Assembly: GCF_003569045.1 (NCBI RefSeq)
Contig: NZ_BFCB01000003.1
Location: 868,001 to 932,000, forward strand
DNA: 64,000 bases
Direction of reading: 5' to 3'
From: Aggregatilinea lenta
GTDB taxonomy: Bacteria; Chloroflexota; Anaerolineae; Aggregatilineales; Aggregatilineaceae
The position numbers and the translations under genes are program-made. The notes beneath the pieces were generated by a model. That model saw only the letters and a program-made list of their open reading frames with translations. It did not search any database and was not told where the DNA came from. Below, piece by piece: positions 35,711-46,096 of this stretch (within the stretch, counting starts at the first letter, position 1; the number at the start of each line of letters is the position of its first letter).

Positions 35711-37114
35711 ATGTCGCCAACATACCTCTCGTCGCAGCACCTTTTGTTTGACGTCATTCAGTCGCGGCTTTCGCTAACACTGGATGAACACCGCCAGGCG
35801 GACGCCCTTCTTGCCATCGACGAGATACTCGCCGATGGAGAAGGGCGTCGCCTCGAAGACCTGATCTACACGCTCTCCCGCGAGCCGGTCACACATCCGC
35901 TGTGGCAGCGTTTCGTGCGGATTGCGGCCATCAGCGAAACCTACTTCTTCCGCGATCTCAACCAGCTCAATGCCTTGCGCTACTCGGTGTTGCCACAACT
36001 GATCGAGGAGCGGCGGAAGCAGAATTTTCACCAACTGCGCCTGTGGAGTGCCGGATGTTCCACTGGAGAAGAGCCTTATTCGCTGGCGATTCTCGTGCGT
36101 GAGCTGCTGCCGGATTATAAACAGTGGAACATCAGCATTCTGGCCAGCGATCTTAGCGTTTACAATCTCGAACGAGGCCGTACCGGCTTCTATCGCACAT
36201 GGTCCTTCCGAAACGAGACACCCGCCGCGCTGCAAGATCGTTGGTTCGTCAAAGAAAAAGAGGGTTACCGGATCGACCCGTCCATTCGGGACATGGTGAC
36301 CTTTATCCCCTTAAACCTCACCGATGACAGCTATCCGTCTATCAGCAACGGCACCATCGAGATGGACGTTGTCCTCTGCCGCAATGTCCTGATCTATTTC
36401 GACAACCCGACGGCAGCAGAGGTAATCAAGCGCTTCCGCAGCTCCTTGCGCTCGACGGGATGGCTCGTCCTGGGCCATGCTGAATCGGCGCATATCGCGG
36501 ATCAGGAGTTCGAGCCGCGCAATTTCGAGCACGCCGTACTCTATCAAAAGATGCCGCGTCCGCCGTTGGCCGAGGTGCCAATTCCCTCGCTTGCCAAGAC
36601 GTCCAGCCTGCCGCCGACGAAACCGTTCATCTCCAGGCCGTCCACGCGACTGCTGAACTTCAGCGCGACGAAGCTGCCGCCCCGGCCTGTGAGCAACACT
36701 GCGGTGACGGCGCCGTTGCAAGATCCGCTCGCTCGTGCACGGACGGCAGCGAACCAGGAGCAGTGGGACGAAGCGCTGTCGTGGCTGGCCGATGCCGAGC
36801 GCTTGCACAGGCTGAACGCGGAGGTGCACTACCTGCGCGGCGTCGTCGAGCTGCACCGGGGAGAAACCGACCAGGCAGTGGTTTCGATGCGCAAGTCCAT
36901 TTATTGCGACAGCGACTTTGTGCTGGCGCATTTTGCGCTGGGCGAGATTTTTGAAAAGCAGGCGCAGTACAAAAAGGCGCGGTACCAGTGGCAGCGGGCG
37001 GAAAGCCTGCTCGCGACCCAGCAGCCGGATGAGCCGATTCCCTTCAGCGAAGATCTGACCGTGGAAATGTTGCGCGGTTTGCTGAAGTACCGGCTCGAGC
37101 GCCTGCCGTTCTAG
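35711..37114 (+). CDS. cheR: CheR-type MCP glutamate methyltransferase with C-terminal TPR
   Basis: 467 aa. It methylates receptor glutamates from S-adenosylmethionine for adaptation. Residues about 15-90 form the CheR N-domain. The catalytic domain has SETYFFRDLNQLNAL, the SAM motif WSAGCSTGEEPYSLAI, DVVLCRNVLIYFD, and LGHAES. After a Pro/Ser linker (about 285-345), residues 350-440 contain TPR-like helices (AEVHYLRGVVELHRGETDQA), a known variant in CheR proteins that regulates the enzyme. The ATG at 35711 has only a weak ribosome site. It lies 16 bp before the cheW gene. Confidence 0.92.
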   Translation: MSPTYLSSQHLLFDVIQSRLSLTLDEHRQADALLAIDEILADGEGRRLEDLIYTLSREPVTHPLWQRFVRIAAISETYFFRDLNQLNALRYSVLPQLIEERRKQNFHQLRLWSAGCSTGEEPYSLAILVRELLPDYKQWNISILASDLSVYNLERGRTGFYRTWSFRNETPAALQDRWFVKEKEGYRIDPSIRDMVTFIPLNLTDDSYPSISNGTIEMDVVLCRNVLIYFDNPTAAEVIKRFRSSLRSTGWLVLGHAESAHIADQEFEPRNFEHAVLYQKMPRPPLAEVPIPSLAKTSSLPPTKPFISRPSTRLLNFSATKLPPRPVSNTAVTAPLQDPLARARTAANQEQWDEALSWLADAERLHRLNAEVHYLRGVVELHRGETDQAVVSMRKSIYCDSDFVLAHFALGEIFEKQAQYKKARYQWQRAESLLATQQPDEPIPFSEDLTVEMLRGLLKYRLERLPF

Positions 37115-37130
37115 AGCCAAGAGGATTGAT

Positions 37131-37667
37131 ATGCAGCTAGAGACACTGTTTTCTGAGGAAGAACTGGCGCTGCTACGCCTGCGGGCAGAGCGAGTGGCTG
37201 CCCCGCTGCAAGAGGAAGACCGGGCGGGCACGCTGACAGCGCTGGTAGTGGTCTTGCAGGGCGAAAAATACGCGCTGCGGATCGACGCCATCACTGTGGT
37301 GTACCAGCATGTCGCGATTGTGCCCATTCCGTGCGTGCCCGAATTTGTTGCGGGCATCGCCAACGTGCGCGGCCATCTGATCTCCGTGCTGGATCTGGCG
37401 GCGCTGCTGGGGCTGCGGCGGGGCGAGGACGCCGCTGAGGCGGCGTTGGTCGTGGCCGAGACGGAGGACGCGAGAATCGGGTTCCGGGTCGAGACGATTG
37501 GTGAGGTGGTGGAGCTGGCGGTGAGCCAGCTTAATCCGGTGCCGATCGATATGAATCTCGCCCAATCGACGTACCTGCAGGGACTGTTTCCTGATGGTAC
37601 GGCGCTGCTGAACATGCAAGTAATCCTCGGCGATCCCCGACTGATCGTCGACGACTCGGCTAGCTAG
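37131..37667 (+). CDS. cheW: CheW-like coupling protein
   Basis: 178 aa. The CheW domain covers about residues 30-175 and contains ALVVVLQGEKYALRIDAITV, FVAGIANVRGHLISVLDLAA and LNMQVIL near the end. CheW bridges receptors and CheA. An N-terminal 28-residue extension is acidic and helical. AGAGGA precedes the ATG. This is one of two CheW proteins in the operon; having two may allow separate coupling to different receptors. Confidence 0.9.
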   Translation: MQLETLFSEEELALLRLRAERVAAPLQEEDRAGTLTALVVVLQGEKYALRIDAITVVYQHVAIVPIPCVPEFVAGIANVRGHLISVLDLAALLGLRRGEDAAEAALVVAETEDARIGFRVETIGEVVELAVSQLNPVPIDMNLAQSTYLQGLFPDGTALLNMQVILGDPRLIVDDSAS

Positions 37668-37766
37668 ACCGTTGGTTATCTGAGCGGCGGGGCTTAGCGA
37701 CTGAATCCTGGAAGCGCGACCGCAAGGTTGCTTTAGTGGAAAAACCCGCGTACAAGGAGTCCGATT

Positions 37767-39602
37767 GTGTTAAGAGATACAAGTATCCGCAAACGTCTGG
37801 TGGCCCTGTCTACCCTGTTTATCATCGCCCTGATTGCCTTAGGCATATTTGGGCTGGTACTGCTCAATGTCGTCGGCGACAAGGTCGACATGATCGCAGT
37901 CGATGATTTTCCAGAGTTTGCAGATTTTTCCCAGGCGTATGCAAACATGTTGGAAACCCGTCTTGCCACAGGCTCGCATACCCTGGCAGAGAGGGCAGAC
38001 GATAAAGCCCTGTTCGAAGTGAAGATCGCCGAGCAGGATGCAGCCATTGCAGGGCATCTCGCCGGCATCGAAGCGTTGGCGGAACAGGGCGCGGAAACAG
38101 ACCAACTGCACGTATTCGAGGCGAAGTGGAACGAATACGTCGAGGTTCGGGACCAGACGCTGGCACTGTCCAGGGCCGGCAAGCAAGAGGAAGCGCTGGC
38201 ATTGATCGGCGGCGACGGGGCGGCGCTGCTCCAGGAGCTGCGGACGCTTTACGAAGAGGTGGTCACCACGAAGCTTGAGGATACGGCTGCCGAGGCGGAT
38301 GGCGTGGATACCCTGGTGCACCGGACGACACCCATCGCGCTGGCCGGGATTATCGGCGTAGCGCTGGCGATCATCCTTGTGTTGAGTTGGTGGGTGATCG
38401 GGGGCATCGTGCGCTCGCTGCGTGCCCTGCTCGACACGACTGCAAAGGTCGCCGCTGGCGATCTGGCACAGCGTTCGCCGGTCTTCGCGCATGACGAGAT
38501 TGGCACGCTTGCAGAGAACTTCAACAGCATGGTCGCCTATCTGGAGCACATGGTCGAGACCGAAAAAAGCGCCAAAGCCGTGCTGGAAGAAACCATCTCC
38601 GTATACCGCGACTTTGTCCACACCGTGGCCGATGGCGATTTGCGCGCACGGCTGCGCCTGAACGATGACGACCGGGAGGGTCAGGACGATAACCTGCTCG
38701 TCCTGGGGCACACCCTGAACGAAATGGTCGATGGGCTGGCCAGCATCACGGGCCAGATTCGTGAAAACGCCGCGGGCGTGGCCGCCGCCGCGACGGAAAT
38801 CCTGGCCGCGACGACGCAGCAGAACGCCAGCACGACCGAGCAGGACGCGGCAGTGACGCAGACCGTGGCGACCGTCGAGGAACTGCGAGCGACGATCAGC
38901 CAGTCGGCGGAACGAGCACAGACCGTCGCGTTGACGTCGCGGCAGTCGCTGGATGTCTCGCGCGGGGGTCAGGAAGCGGTTGACGACACGGTGCAGGGCA
39001 TGGACAACCTGCGGCAGCGGGTGGAGAGCATCGCTCAGACCATCCTGGCGCTGTCGGAACGCACGCAGCAGATCGGCGAGATCATCGCGACGGTGAACGA
39101 GATCGCGGACCAGTCGAAGCTGTTGGCGCTGAACGCGAGCATCGAAGCGGCACGCGCAGGCGAAGAGGGGAAGGGCTTCGCGGTGGTGGCGATGGAAGTG
39201 CGGCAGTTGGCCGAACAGTCGCGGGACGCGACGGCGCGCGTGCGGGACATCCTGAATGAGATCCAGCAGGCGACCAACACGGCGGTGATGGTGACGGAAG
39301 AGGGCAGCAAGGGCGCCGAGCAGGGGATGCGGCTGGTCGAGCGGGCCGGGGAATCGATCCGGCAGTTGGCGGGTGTCATCGAGGAGTCGGCGCAGGCGGC
39401 GGCGCAGATCGCGGCGAGCGCGGCGCAGCAGACGAACGGTATGAACCAGTTGGCGACGACGATGGCGTCGATCAAGCAGGCTACGACGCAGACCGCCGCC
39501 AGCACCCGCCAGGCCGAACTGAGCGCGCGCAATCTCAACGAGATGGCGCAGCACCTACAGCAGGCGGCGGACCGCTACCGGCTAGAGGAAATGGCCTTGT
39601 AG
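37767..39602 (+). CDS. Methyl-accepting chemotaxis protein 1
   Basis: 611 aa. It starts with GTG, preceded by AAGGAGT. TM1 lies at about residues 13-33, followed by a helical sensor domain (about 35-185) and TM2 (about 190-215). A HAMP domain follows, then a second HAMP-like segment (about 270-330). The signalling domain contains the conserved hairpin tip [20 protein letters not shown] and the [20 protein letters not shown] region. Glutamine/glutamate pairs flanking this region are likely methylation sites. The C-terminal part shares about 518 bp of near-identical DNA with MCP 3 (see findings). Ligand unknown. Confidence 0.9.
   Translation: MLRDTSIRKRLVALSTLFIIALIALGIFGLVLLNVVGDKVDMIAVDDFPEFADFSQAYANMLETRLATGSHTLAERADDKALFEVKIAEQDAAIAGHLAGIEALAEQGAETDQLHVFEAKWNEYVEVRDQTLALSRAGKQEEALALIGGDGAALLQELRTLYEEVVTTKLEDTAAEADGVDTLVHRTTPIALAGIIGVALAIILVLSWWVIGGIVRSLRALLDTTAKVAAGDLAQRSPVFAHDEIGTLAENFNSMVAYLEHMVETEKSAKAVLEETISVYRDFVHTVADGDLRARLRLNDDDREGQDDNLLVLGHTLNEMVDGLASITGQIRENAAGVAAAATEILAATTQQNASTTEQDAAVTQTVATVEELRATISQSAERAQTVALTSRQSLDVSRGGQEAVDDTVQGMDNLRQRVESIAQTILALSERTQQIGEIIATVNEIADQSKLLALNASIEAARAGEEGKGFAVVAMEVRQLAEQSRDATARVRDILNEIQQATNTAVMVTEEGSKGAEQGMRLVERAGESIRQLAGVIEESAQAAAQIAASAAQQTNGMNQLATTMASIKQATTQTAASTRQAELSARNLNEMAQHLQQAADRYRLEEMAL
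38997..39514 (+). repeat. Near-identical 518-bp segment shared with MCP 3 (copy A)
   Basis: Aligns without gaps to 43091-43608 (offset 4094). I count about six single-base differences. The segment covers the signalling tip and methylation-helix region. MCP 2 (39814-41634) is similar in the same region but more diverged. Confidence 0.85.
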
Positions 39603-39619
39603 GGCCTTGATGACTATCA

Positions 39620-39658
39620 GGGCGGCTGTCGCGCTCCTAGCGGGCACGGCAGCCGCCC
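39620..39658 (+). promoter_or_regulatory. Intercistronic hairpin between MCP 1 and MCP 2
   Basis: GGGCGGCTG (39620-39628) pairs perfectly with CAGCCGCCC (39650-39658) around a 21-nt loop. There is no T-run. It lies 18 bp after the MCP 1 stop and could terminate weakly or protect the upstream mRNA. The remaining gap to MCP 2 is AT-rich at its start. Confidence 0.5.
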
Positions 39659-39813
39659 GGTTGAAGTTAGGGTTTAAAGAACCTTATTTAAGGCAAGACA
39701 TCATTCGAAACAAAAGGTTATCGTCAGTGTGGAGCTGGACTGCCTTGAGACGTCAGGCGCGGCGGTCTGGTGTACGACCAAAGCATTGAATGAGCGGGAG
39801 GGTTTATTTAACC

Positions 39814-41634
39814 ATGTTTCGTAACGTCAGTATTCGCAATCGACTGCTGATCTTATCAGCTCTGTTTATCGTTGGCCTGGTTGTGGTTGGTCTATTCGGC
39901 CTCACCGAACTTCGCGCTGTCGACCAGAAGATGCAAACCGTTACCCAGGACAAAATGCCAACGACGATCAACCTGGGCCGGACCTACGAAGATATGTTGA
40001 CGATGCAGTTGACGGTGAGAAATCACATCATGGCCAACTCGATTTCTCGAATTCAGGCTGTCGAGCAAGATTTGGCCGACTTGCAGGCGGAAATCGACGA
40101 GGAAATCCTCGAAGTTCAGGCCACAATCGACGCGGGAACCAACACCGAGCGTTTCCAGGCGATGCTGGCCGTCTGGCAGCAAGTTCTGGACATGAATGGG
40201 CGCATTTTGGCCGCTTCACGCGCGGGCGAAAAGGATTCGGCACAGGGCATCCTGAATGACGAGGGTGGCGTCTTGCTCGGCCAACTGGACGAAGCATACG
40301 ATGGGCTGCGAGATGACACCATCGATCAAGCGTACCAGCATGGGGCGGATGTGAGTGCACTCGTGGAGCGCGCCATGCCGATTATGCTGGCGATCATTGG
40401 CGGCACGCTCCTTCTGATCCTCGGGCTAAGCACGCTGCTGATCCGGAGCATTGCCCGGCCTCTGCGCGCTCTGTTGGACACCACCACCAAAGTCAGCGAT
40501 GGTGACCTGTCGCAGCGCGCGCCGGTGATGGCCAGTGACGAAATCGGGGCGGTGGCGACCAACTTCAACGGCATGGTCGAGCATTTGCAGGACATCGTCT
40601 CTGCCGAAACCTCCGCGAAGACGGCCTTTCAGAAAACCGTATCCATCTACATGAATTTTGTGGAGAAGGTCGCGTCAGGCGACCTCACGCTGCGCCTGGA
40701 AGTGGACGACGACCATACACAGATCGGCACAGACGATCTCGTGCAACTGGGGCACCATCTTAACGCGATGGTTGACAGCCTGAGCACGATCACCGCTCGT
40801 ATCCGCGAGACGACTGGGGCGATTGCCAGCGCCGCGACGGAAATTCTGGCCAGCACTACCCAGCAAACCGCCAGCACGACCGAGCAGGACGCGGCAGTGT
40901 CGCAGACCGTCGCGACCGTCGAGGAACTGCGAGCGACGATCAGCCAGTCGGCGGAACGGGCACAGACCGTCGCGGAGATCGCGCGCCAGTCGTTGGACGT
41001 GTCCCACGATGGCGAGAAAGCGGTCGAGGACTCCGTGGAAGGCATGGACAATATCCGTCAGCGGGTGGAGAGCATTGCCCAAAACATCCTTGCGCTGTCG
41101 GAGCGCACGCAGCAGATCGGCGAGATCATCGCGACGGTGAACGAGATCGCGGAACAGTCGAAGCTGCTGGCGCTGAACGCGAGCATCGAAGCGGCGCGCG
41201 CGGGCGAGGACGGCAAGGGCTTCGCGGTGGTGGCGATGGAAGTGCGGCAGTTGGCCGAACAGTCGCGGGACGCGACGGCGCGTGTGCGGGACATTCTGAA
41301 TGAGATCCAGCAGGCAACTAACACGGCGGTGATGGTCACGGAAGAAGGCAGCAAGGGCGCCGAGCAGGGCGTGGCGCTCGTACAGCGCGCGGGCGAATCA
41401 ATTCTGTCGCTGGCGAGCATCATCGAGGAGTCGGCGCAGGCGGCCACGCAAATTGCGGCGAGCGCGGCGCAGCAAACGAACGGTATGCACCAGCTTGCCA
41501 CCGCCATGACGTCAATCCGCCAGGCCACGACGCAGACGGCGGCCAGCACACGTCAGGCTGAACAAAGCGCGCGCAACCTCAACGAGATGGCCCGCCGCTT
41601 GCAGGATGCGGCTGCACGGTACCAACTGGCCTAG
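39814..41634 (+). CDS. Methyl-accepting chemotaxis protein 2
   Basis: 606 aa. The start at 39814 aligns with the other two MCP starts ([14 protein letters not shown] against [14 protein letters not shown]) and follows a GGGAGGG; an ATG 24 bp upstream is less likely. It has the same layout as MCP 1: TM1, helical sensor domain, TM2 (about 190-215), HAMP segments, long coiled coil and hairpin tip [20 protein letters not shown]. The N-terminal sensor differs strongly from MCP 1 and MCP 3, so it probably detects a different signal. Middle of the operon. Confidence 0.9.
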   Translation: MFRNVSIRNRLLILSALFIVGLVVVGLFGLTELRAVDQKMQTVTQDKMPTTINLGRTYEDMLTMQLTVRNHIMANSISRIQAVEQDLADLQAEIDEEILEVQATIDAGTNTERFQAMLAVWQQVLDMNGRILAASRAGEKDSAQGILNDEGGVLLGQLDEAYDGLRDDTIDQAYQHGADVSALVERAMPIMLAIIGGTLLLILGLSTLLIRSIARPLRALLDTTTKVSDGDLSQRAPVMASDEIGAVATNFNGMVEHLQDIVSAETSAKTAFQKTVSIYMNFVEKVASGDLTLRLEVDDDHTQIGTDDLVQLGHHLNAMVDSLSTITARIRETTGAIASAATEILASTTQQTASTTEQDAAVSQTVATVEELRATISQSAERAQTVAEIARQSLDVSHDGEKAVEDSVEGMDNIRQRVESIAQNILALSERTQQIGEIIATVNEIAEQSKLLALNASIEAARAGEDGKGFAVVAMEVRQLAEQSRDATARVRDILNEIQQATNTAVMVTEEGSKGAEQGVALVQRAGESILSLASIIEESAQAATQIAASAAQQTNGMHQLATAMTSIRQATTQTAASTRQAEQSARNLNEMARRLQDAAARYQLA

Positions 41635-41854
41635 CGTGTGAGCGCTGCGGCCCTGGATCTGGGGCGAGGTAAGCACTAAGACCCGCCCTAGCCGCAGGTC
41701 GCAGGCCAACCCGGGTCCTGTCGAGCGATGGTTGGCTGGCGCAATTGCGCCCTCTTAACCGGCGGAATGGGGAGCGGGTTACGCAACGTACGACCGTCTT
41801 TGAGCAAATCTTCCAACGAGATCTGCATAGAGGCGTTATGAGTGGGGTTGAATC

Positions 41855-43693
41855 ATGGGTACCAAATTCAGTCTTCGGAACCGCCTTTTTGGATTGTCAG
41901 CTACCTTTCTGGTGGGCTTGATTGTCATCGGCAGCTATTCGTTGATCCAGCTCAATACCATTGCGCGGCACCTGGAACGTATCGGGCAGGAGAAATTCCC
42001 TGAGTACATTCTCGTTCACCACGCGTTTGAAAACGTCCTTGAGACGGAAACTCAGGTACGCAACCACATTCTAGCGACCTCTGAGGACGAGATCGCCCGT
42101 ATCTCACAGCGCATCAGCGAGCTGCGCGCGGAGACGGACGCAGATTTTGAGGAAATTGCGACCACCCTTGACCCCGGCCCGGAGAGCGATACGTTTGCCG
42201 AGCTGCAGGCGGTGTGGGCGAACTATGTCGATGTACAGAACCACATCCTACAGTTGTCTGCCGCGGCTCAAGATTTTTCTGCGACGCTCATCGTAAACGG
42301 GCAGGGCGTGGATCTGCACGACCAGCTTCTGACCCTGATGCAGACGATGGGCAATTTCAAGAGCGCCGGTGCGACTGCGTCCACGGAAGAAGCGTTGACG
42401 CTGACGAACACCACCGCCCCCATGCTGACCTTCGCCATTATCGGCGCGCAGTTCGTCATCTTCTTTGGTCTGAGCTGGTGGATCATTAAAAGCATCCTGA
42501 AGCCGCTGAACGGTCTGATCAACACGACGCGTAAGGTGCGGGCCGGGGACTTGACCCAGCGCACGCCGATCATCACCCGTGACGAGATCGGCGTGCTGGC
42601 GGAAAGCTTTAACGGCATGGTTGACAGCCTGGAGGGCATGGTCGAGGGGGAGAAAACGACCCGCGAATCCCTGCAACAGACCATCTCCGATTACCTGGCG
42701 TTTATCAACCGGGTGGCCGAAGGGGAAATGGATATTCATCTCGATCTGGTGGAAACCGGCGACGGCGATCGGTTGGCGGTGGATGACCTGTACCAGTTGG
42801 GGCGCGGCCTGAACCACATGGTCGCCAGCCTGAACACGGTTTCGCAGCAGATTGGCGACATGATCAACGCGATTGCGTCGGCGGCGGCAGAAATCCTGGC
42901 GACGACCACGCAGCAGAATGCCAGTACGACCGAGCAGGACGCGGCAGTCACGCAGACCGTTGCCACGGTTGAGGAGATCTTGGTGACCGTCAGCGAGTCG
43001 GCGGAACGGGCGCAGGCCGTTGCCCAGATTGCGCGCCAGTCGTTGGATGTGTCCCAACATGGCGAGAAAGCGGTCGAAGATACCGTGGAAGGCATGGACA
43101 ACCTGCGGCAGCGGGTGGAGAGCATCGCTCAGACCATCCTGGCGCTGTCGGAACGCACGCAGCAGATCGGCGAGATCATCGCGACGGTGAACGAGATCGC
43201 GGACCAGTCGAAGCTGTTGGCGCTGAACGCGAGCATCGAAGCGGCACGCGCGGGCGAAGAGGGGAAAGGCTTCGCGGTGGTGGCGATGGAAGTGCGGCAG
43301 TTGGCCGAACAGTCACGGGACGCGACGGCGCGCGTGCGGGACATCCTGAGTGAGATCCAGCAGGCGACCAACACGGCGGTGATGGTGACGGAAGAGGGCA
43401 GCAAGGGCGCCGAGCAGGGGATGCGGCTGGTCGAGCGGGCCGGGGAGTCGATCCGGCAGTTGGCGGGTGTCATCGAGGAGTCGGCGCAGGCGGCGGCGCA
43501 GATCGCGGCGAGCGCAGCGCAGCAGACGAACGGTATGAACCAGTTGGCGACGACGATGGCGTCGATCAAGCAGGCTACGACGCAGACCGCCGCCAGCACC
43601 CGCCAGGCTGAACAAAGTGCGCGCGGTTTGGACGACTTGGCGCGGCGTTTTCAAGGGACACTAAACACTCTCAACAGAGTTGAAGTGCGGTAA
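41855..43693 (+). CDS. Methyl-accepting chemotaxis protein 3
   Basis: 612 aa with the same architecture. The N-terminus [20 protein letters not shown] gives TM1; the helical sensor (about 35-185) is unlike those of MCP 1 and 2. A second membrane segment near residue 195 ([19 protein letters not shown]) is followed by HAMP, a linker and the signalling hairpin [20 protein letters not shown]. The C-terminal 170 residues are almost identical to MCP 1 at DNA level, yet the N-terminal halves are diverged. It ends 12 bp before cheA. Confidence 0.9.
   Translation: MGTKFSLRNRLFGLSATFLVGLIVIGSYSLIQLNTIARHLERIGQEKFPEYILVHHAFENVLETETQVRNHILATSEDEIARISQRISELRAETDADFEEIATTLDPGPESDTFAELQAVWANYVDVQNHILQLSAAAQDFSATLIVNGQGVDLHDQLLTLMQTMGNFKSAGATASTEEALTLTNTTAPMLTFAIIGAQFVIFFGLSWWIIKSILKPLNGLINTTRKVRAGDLTQRTPIITRDEIGVLAESFNGMVDSLEGMVEGEKTTRESLQQTISDYLAFINRVAEGEMDIHLDLVETGDGDRLAVDDLYQLGRGLNHMVASLNTVSQQIGDMINAIASAAAEILATTTQQNASTTEQDAAVTQTVATVEEILVTVSESAERAQAVAQIARQSLDVSQHGEKAVEDTVEGMDNLRQRVESIAQTILALSERTQQIGEIIATVNEIADQSKLLALNASIEAARAGEEGKGFAVVAMEVRQLAEQSRDATARVRDILSEIQQATNTAVMVTEEGSKGAEQGMRLVERAGESIRQLAGVIEESAQAAAQIAASAAQQTNGMNQLATTMASIKQATTQTAASTRQAEQSARGLDDLARRFQGTLNTLNRVEVR
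43091..43608 (+). repeat. Near-identical 518-bp segment shared with MCP 1 (copy B)
   Basis: Gap-free match to 38997-39514 (offset 4094) with about six differences counted by eye. Outside this segment the two genes quickly diverge. Confidence 0.85.
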
Positions 43694-43705
43694 AGGGGAT
43701 CCGGC

Positions 43706-46087
43706 GTGAGCAATTCCGACGATTTGTTACGCGAACTACTGCAAACGTTCCAGGTTGAGGCATCGGAACATCTGCAAACACTGAATATGTCGCTGCTGGC
43801 GCTGGAAGTGCGCCCGGAAGAGGCGCAGCGGCGGGAACTGGTGCAGGAGGCTTTTCGAGCCGCACACAGCCTGAAAGGCGCAGCGCGGGCGGTGGGCCTG
43901 GACGATGTCGAGCAGCTCTCGCACGCGATGGAAAACGTGCTGCAGGGGGTGCGCGACACCGACGAGACGCTGGAAGCCTCGGCCTACGACGTGCTGTACG
44001 AAGTGCTCGACAGCATCGGAAAGCTGCTCGAAGGCGAATCGGTCGAGGTCATGGCGCTTGTCAACCGGCTCAGCCAGAACGGCAACGGGACTGGTACTCA
44101 GAGCGGCAACGGTACAAAGCCTCAAGCCGTTCCGACCGCTGACGTGGAGTCTGCTCCCACTGTACAGGCGCCTTCTGCGCCAGCCGTGGAGCCGGAACCC
44201 GTCGTGCCCGCGCCGGTTACGAATGCGGTGCCCAGCCCGGCTCCGGTTCCAGCGCCAGCCGTGGAGCCGGAATTTGCCGCGCCTGCGCCGGTCGTGAATA
44301 CTGTGCCCAATCCAGCCCCTGTACCGGCCCCGGTGGAGGAGCTGCACGGCAAGCCGCGCGCCGCCAGTAGCGAAGAAACGATCCGCGTCGCGATCCCCAA
44401 GCTGGACAACCTCATGGCCCAGGTGGGCGAACTGCTCGTCTCGCGGATGAACGCCGAACAGCGAGCGTCCGAGATGCAGGCGGTGCGCTACCAGTTCGCG
44501 AGCTGGTCGAAGGTCTGGCGCGAAGTCAAGACTCTGCTGCCGCAGCTCGATGGGGACGCGAGTAAGCGCCTGAGCGAAGTCCTGGCGCGCTACCACGAAC
44601 AGGTTCAGGCGACGACCGAGGACGTGAGTCTGTTTGATCAGCGGCTGCGGCAGGACACGCTGCGATTGGGCGTGATCGCGTCGCAGCTTCAGGACAACGT
44701 GCGCCGGGTGCGCATGGTGCCCTTCGAGACGGTGGTGCCCAGCCTGCAGCGCGCCGTCCGGGATGCCGTGCATACGGAGGGTAAGCAGGCATCGTTCCAG
44801 GTGTTTGGCGGTGAGGTCGAGCTGGATAAAAAAGTCCTGGAGATGCTCAAAGACCCGCTGCTCCACCTGCTGCGCAATGCCGTCAGTCACGGCATCGAAT
44901 GCCCGGAAGATCGCCGGGAGCGCGGGAAGCCGGAAGAGGGCACGATCACGCTGTCGCTCCAGCAGCGCGGTGCGGAAGTGCGCATCAGCGTGCGCGATGA
45001 TGGGGGTGGCTTCGACCTGGGCGCGCTGCGGCAGGCCAGTACGTCGCAAGGCGACCATATGCTGGATGAACGGGCAAGCCAGGAGGAAATCATCGGACTG
45101 GCGTTCCTGTCCGGCGTGACCACGACGCACGAGGTGACGGCGCTTTCCGGGCGGGGCATCGGCCTGGATGTGGTCCGGCAGCGCCTGGAAACCATGCAGG
45201 GGCGCATCGAAGTGGACAGCGTGCCCGGTCACGGCGCGGCGATCCACCTGCTGCTGCCGGTCACCCTGACCATTTCACGCGGGCTGCTGGTCCGTGTGGG
45301 CGATCAGCGCTACGTGCTGCCGCTGCTGTCGGTCGTCAAGATCATCAAGCCGCGCCAGATCTTCACCGTCGAGGGCCGCACGATGATCACCATCGACGAC
45401 GCGACGCTGCCCCTCGTGTCTCTGGGCAGCCTGCTGAACCACCCGGAGGCGGAGTCCAACGAGCAGGCGCTGGCGGTGATCGTCGCCGTGGCCGAACAGC
45501 GGTTTGCGCTGTTGGTCGATGACGTCATTACCGAGCAGGAGCTGGCCGTCAAGCCGTTGGGTAAGCCGCTGCACCGCGTGCGCAACGTGGCGGGCGCGGC
45601 CCTGCTCGGCGACGGCAAGCCGGTGGTGATTTTGAACACCGCCGACTTGATCCGGTCGGCGAAGGGCGTGCGGCAGCCCGCCGCATTCCGGCCAACGGAG
45701 GCGTTGCAGGAAAAGACAAAAGCCCATATCCTTGTGGTTGACGATTCAATCACCACGCGGACCCTTGAAAAGAATATCCTTGAGACGGCGGGCTTCGACG
45801 TCACCACTGCGACGGATGGCAGTGAGGCGTTGCATCGTTTGGATGCGCAGCCGATCGATCTTGTTGTGTCTGATGTCGAGATGCCCAACATGAACGGCAT
45901 CGAGTTGACACGTCAGATTCGAGAGACCGGCGAATTCAGGGATCTGCCGGTCATCCTGGTGACATCCCTGGAAAGCCGGGAGGATCGGGAGCGGGGCATG
46001 ATGGCAGGCGCAGACGCCTATATCGTCAAACGAGGGTTTGATCAGGCGGAGCTGCTGAAGACCATTCAGCAACTTATCATGGTCTAG
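43706..46087 (+). CDS. cheA: CheA histidine kinase with C-terminal receiver domain
   Basis: 793 aa. GTG start at 43706 with AAAGGGG upstream. The P1 phosphotransfer domain has His54 in FRAAHSLKGAARAVGLDDVE. A Pro/Ala-rich linker (about 135-215) carries repeats of PAPVxxxVPxPAPVPAP. The dimerisation part (IPKLDNLMAQVGELLVS) is followed by the ATPase with the N box LLRNAVSHGIE, G1 DDGGGFD and G2 GRGIGLDVV, then a CheW-like P5 domain. The C-terminal receiver keeps the acceptor Asp in DLVVSDVEMPNMNG. CheA fused to a receiver is common in pili- and gliding-type systems; the receiver may be a phosphate sink. P2 is not obvious. Confidence 0.92.
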   Translation: MSNSDDLLRELLQTFQVEASEHLQTLNMSLLALEVRPEEAQRRELVQEAFRAAHSLKGAARAVGLDDVEQLSHAMENVLQGVRDTDETLEASAYDVLYEVLDSIGKLLEGESVEVMALVNRLSQNGNGTGTQSGNGTKPQAVPTADVESAPTVQAPSAPAVEPEPVVPAPVTNAVPSPAPVPAPAVEPEFAAPAPVVNTVPNPAPVPAPVEELHGKPRAASSEETIRVAIPKLDNLMAQVGELLVSRMNAEQRASEMQAVRYQFASWSKVWREVKTLLPQLDGDASKRLSEVLARYHEQVQATTEDVSLFDQRLRQDTLRLGVIASQLQDNVRRVRMVPFETVVPSLQRAVRDAVHTEGKQASFQVFGGEVELDKKVLEMLKDPLLHLLRNAVSHGIECPEDRRERGKPEEGTITLSLQQRGAEVRISVRDDGGGFDLGALRQASTSQGDHMLDERASQEEIIGLAFLSGVTTTHEVTALSGRGIGLDVVRQRLETMQGRIEVDSVPGHGAAIHLLLPVTLTISRGLLVRVGDQRYVLPLLSVVKIIKPRQIFTVEGRTMITIDDATLPLVSLGSLLNHPEAESNEQALAVIVAVAEQRFALLVDDVITEQELAVKPLGKPLHRVRNVAGAALLGDGKPVVILNTADLIRSAKGVRQPAAFRPTEALQEKTKAHILVVDDSITTRTLEKNILETAGFDVTTATDGSEALHRLDAQPIDLVVSDVEMPNMNGIELTRQIRETGEFRDLPVILVTSLESREDRERGMMAGADAYIVKRGFDQAELLKTIQQLIMV

Positions 46088-46096
46088 GACGGGAAC

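Noticed and set aside
37839-39554. Minus-strand open frame (571 codons) opposite MCP 1
   Set aside because: Same shadow effect; it recurs in the homologous stretch of MCP 3, as expected for antisense of a repeated coding region.
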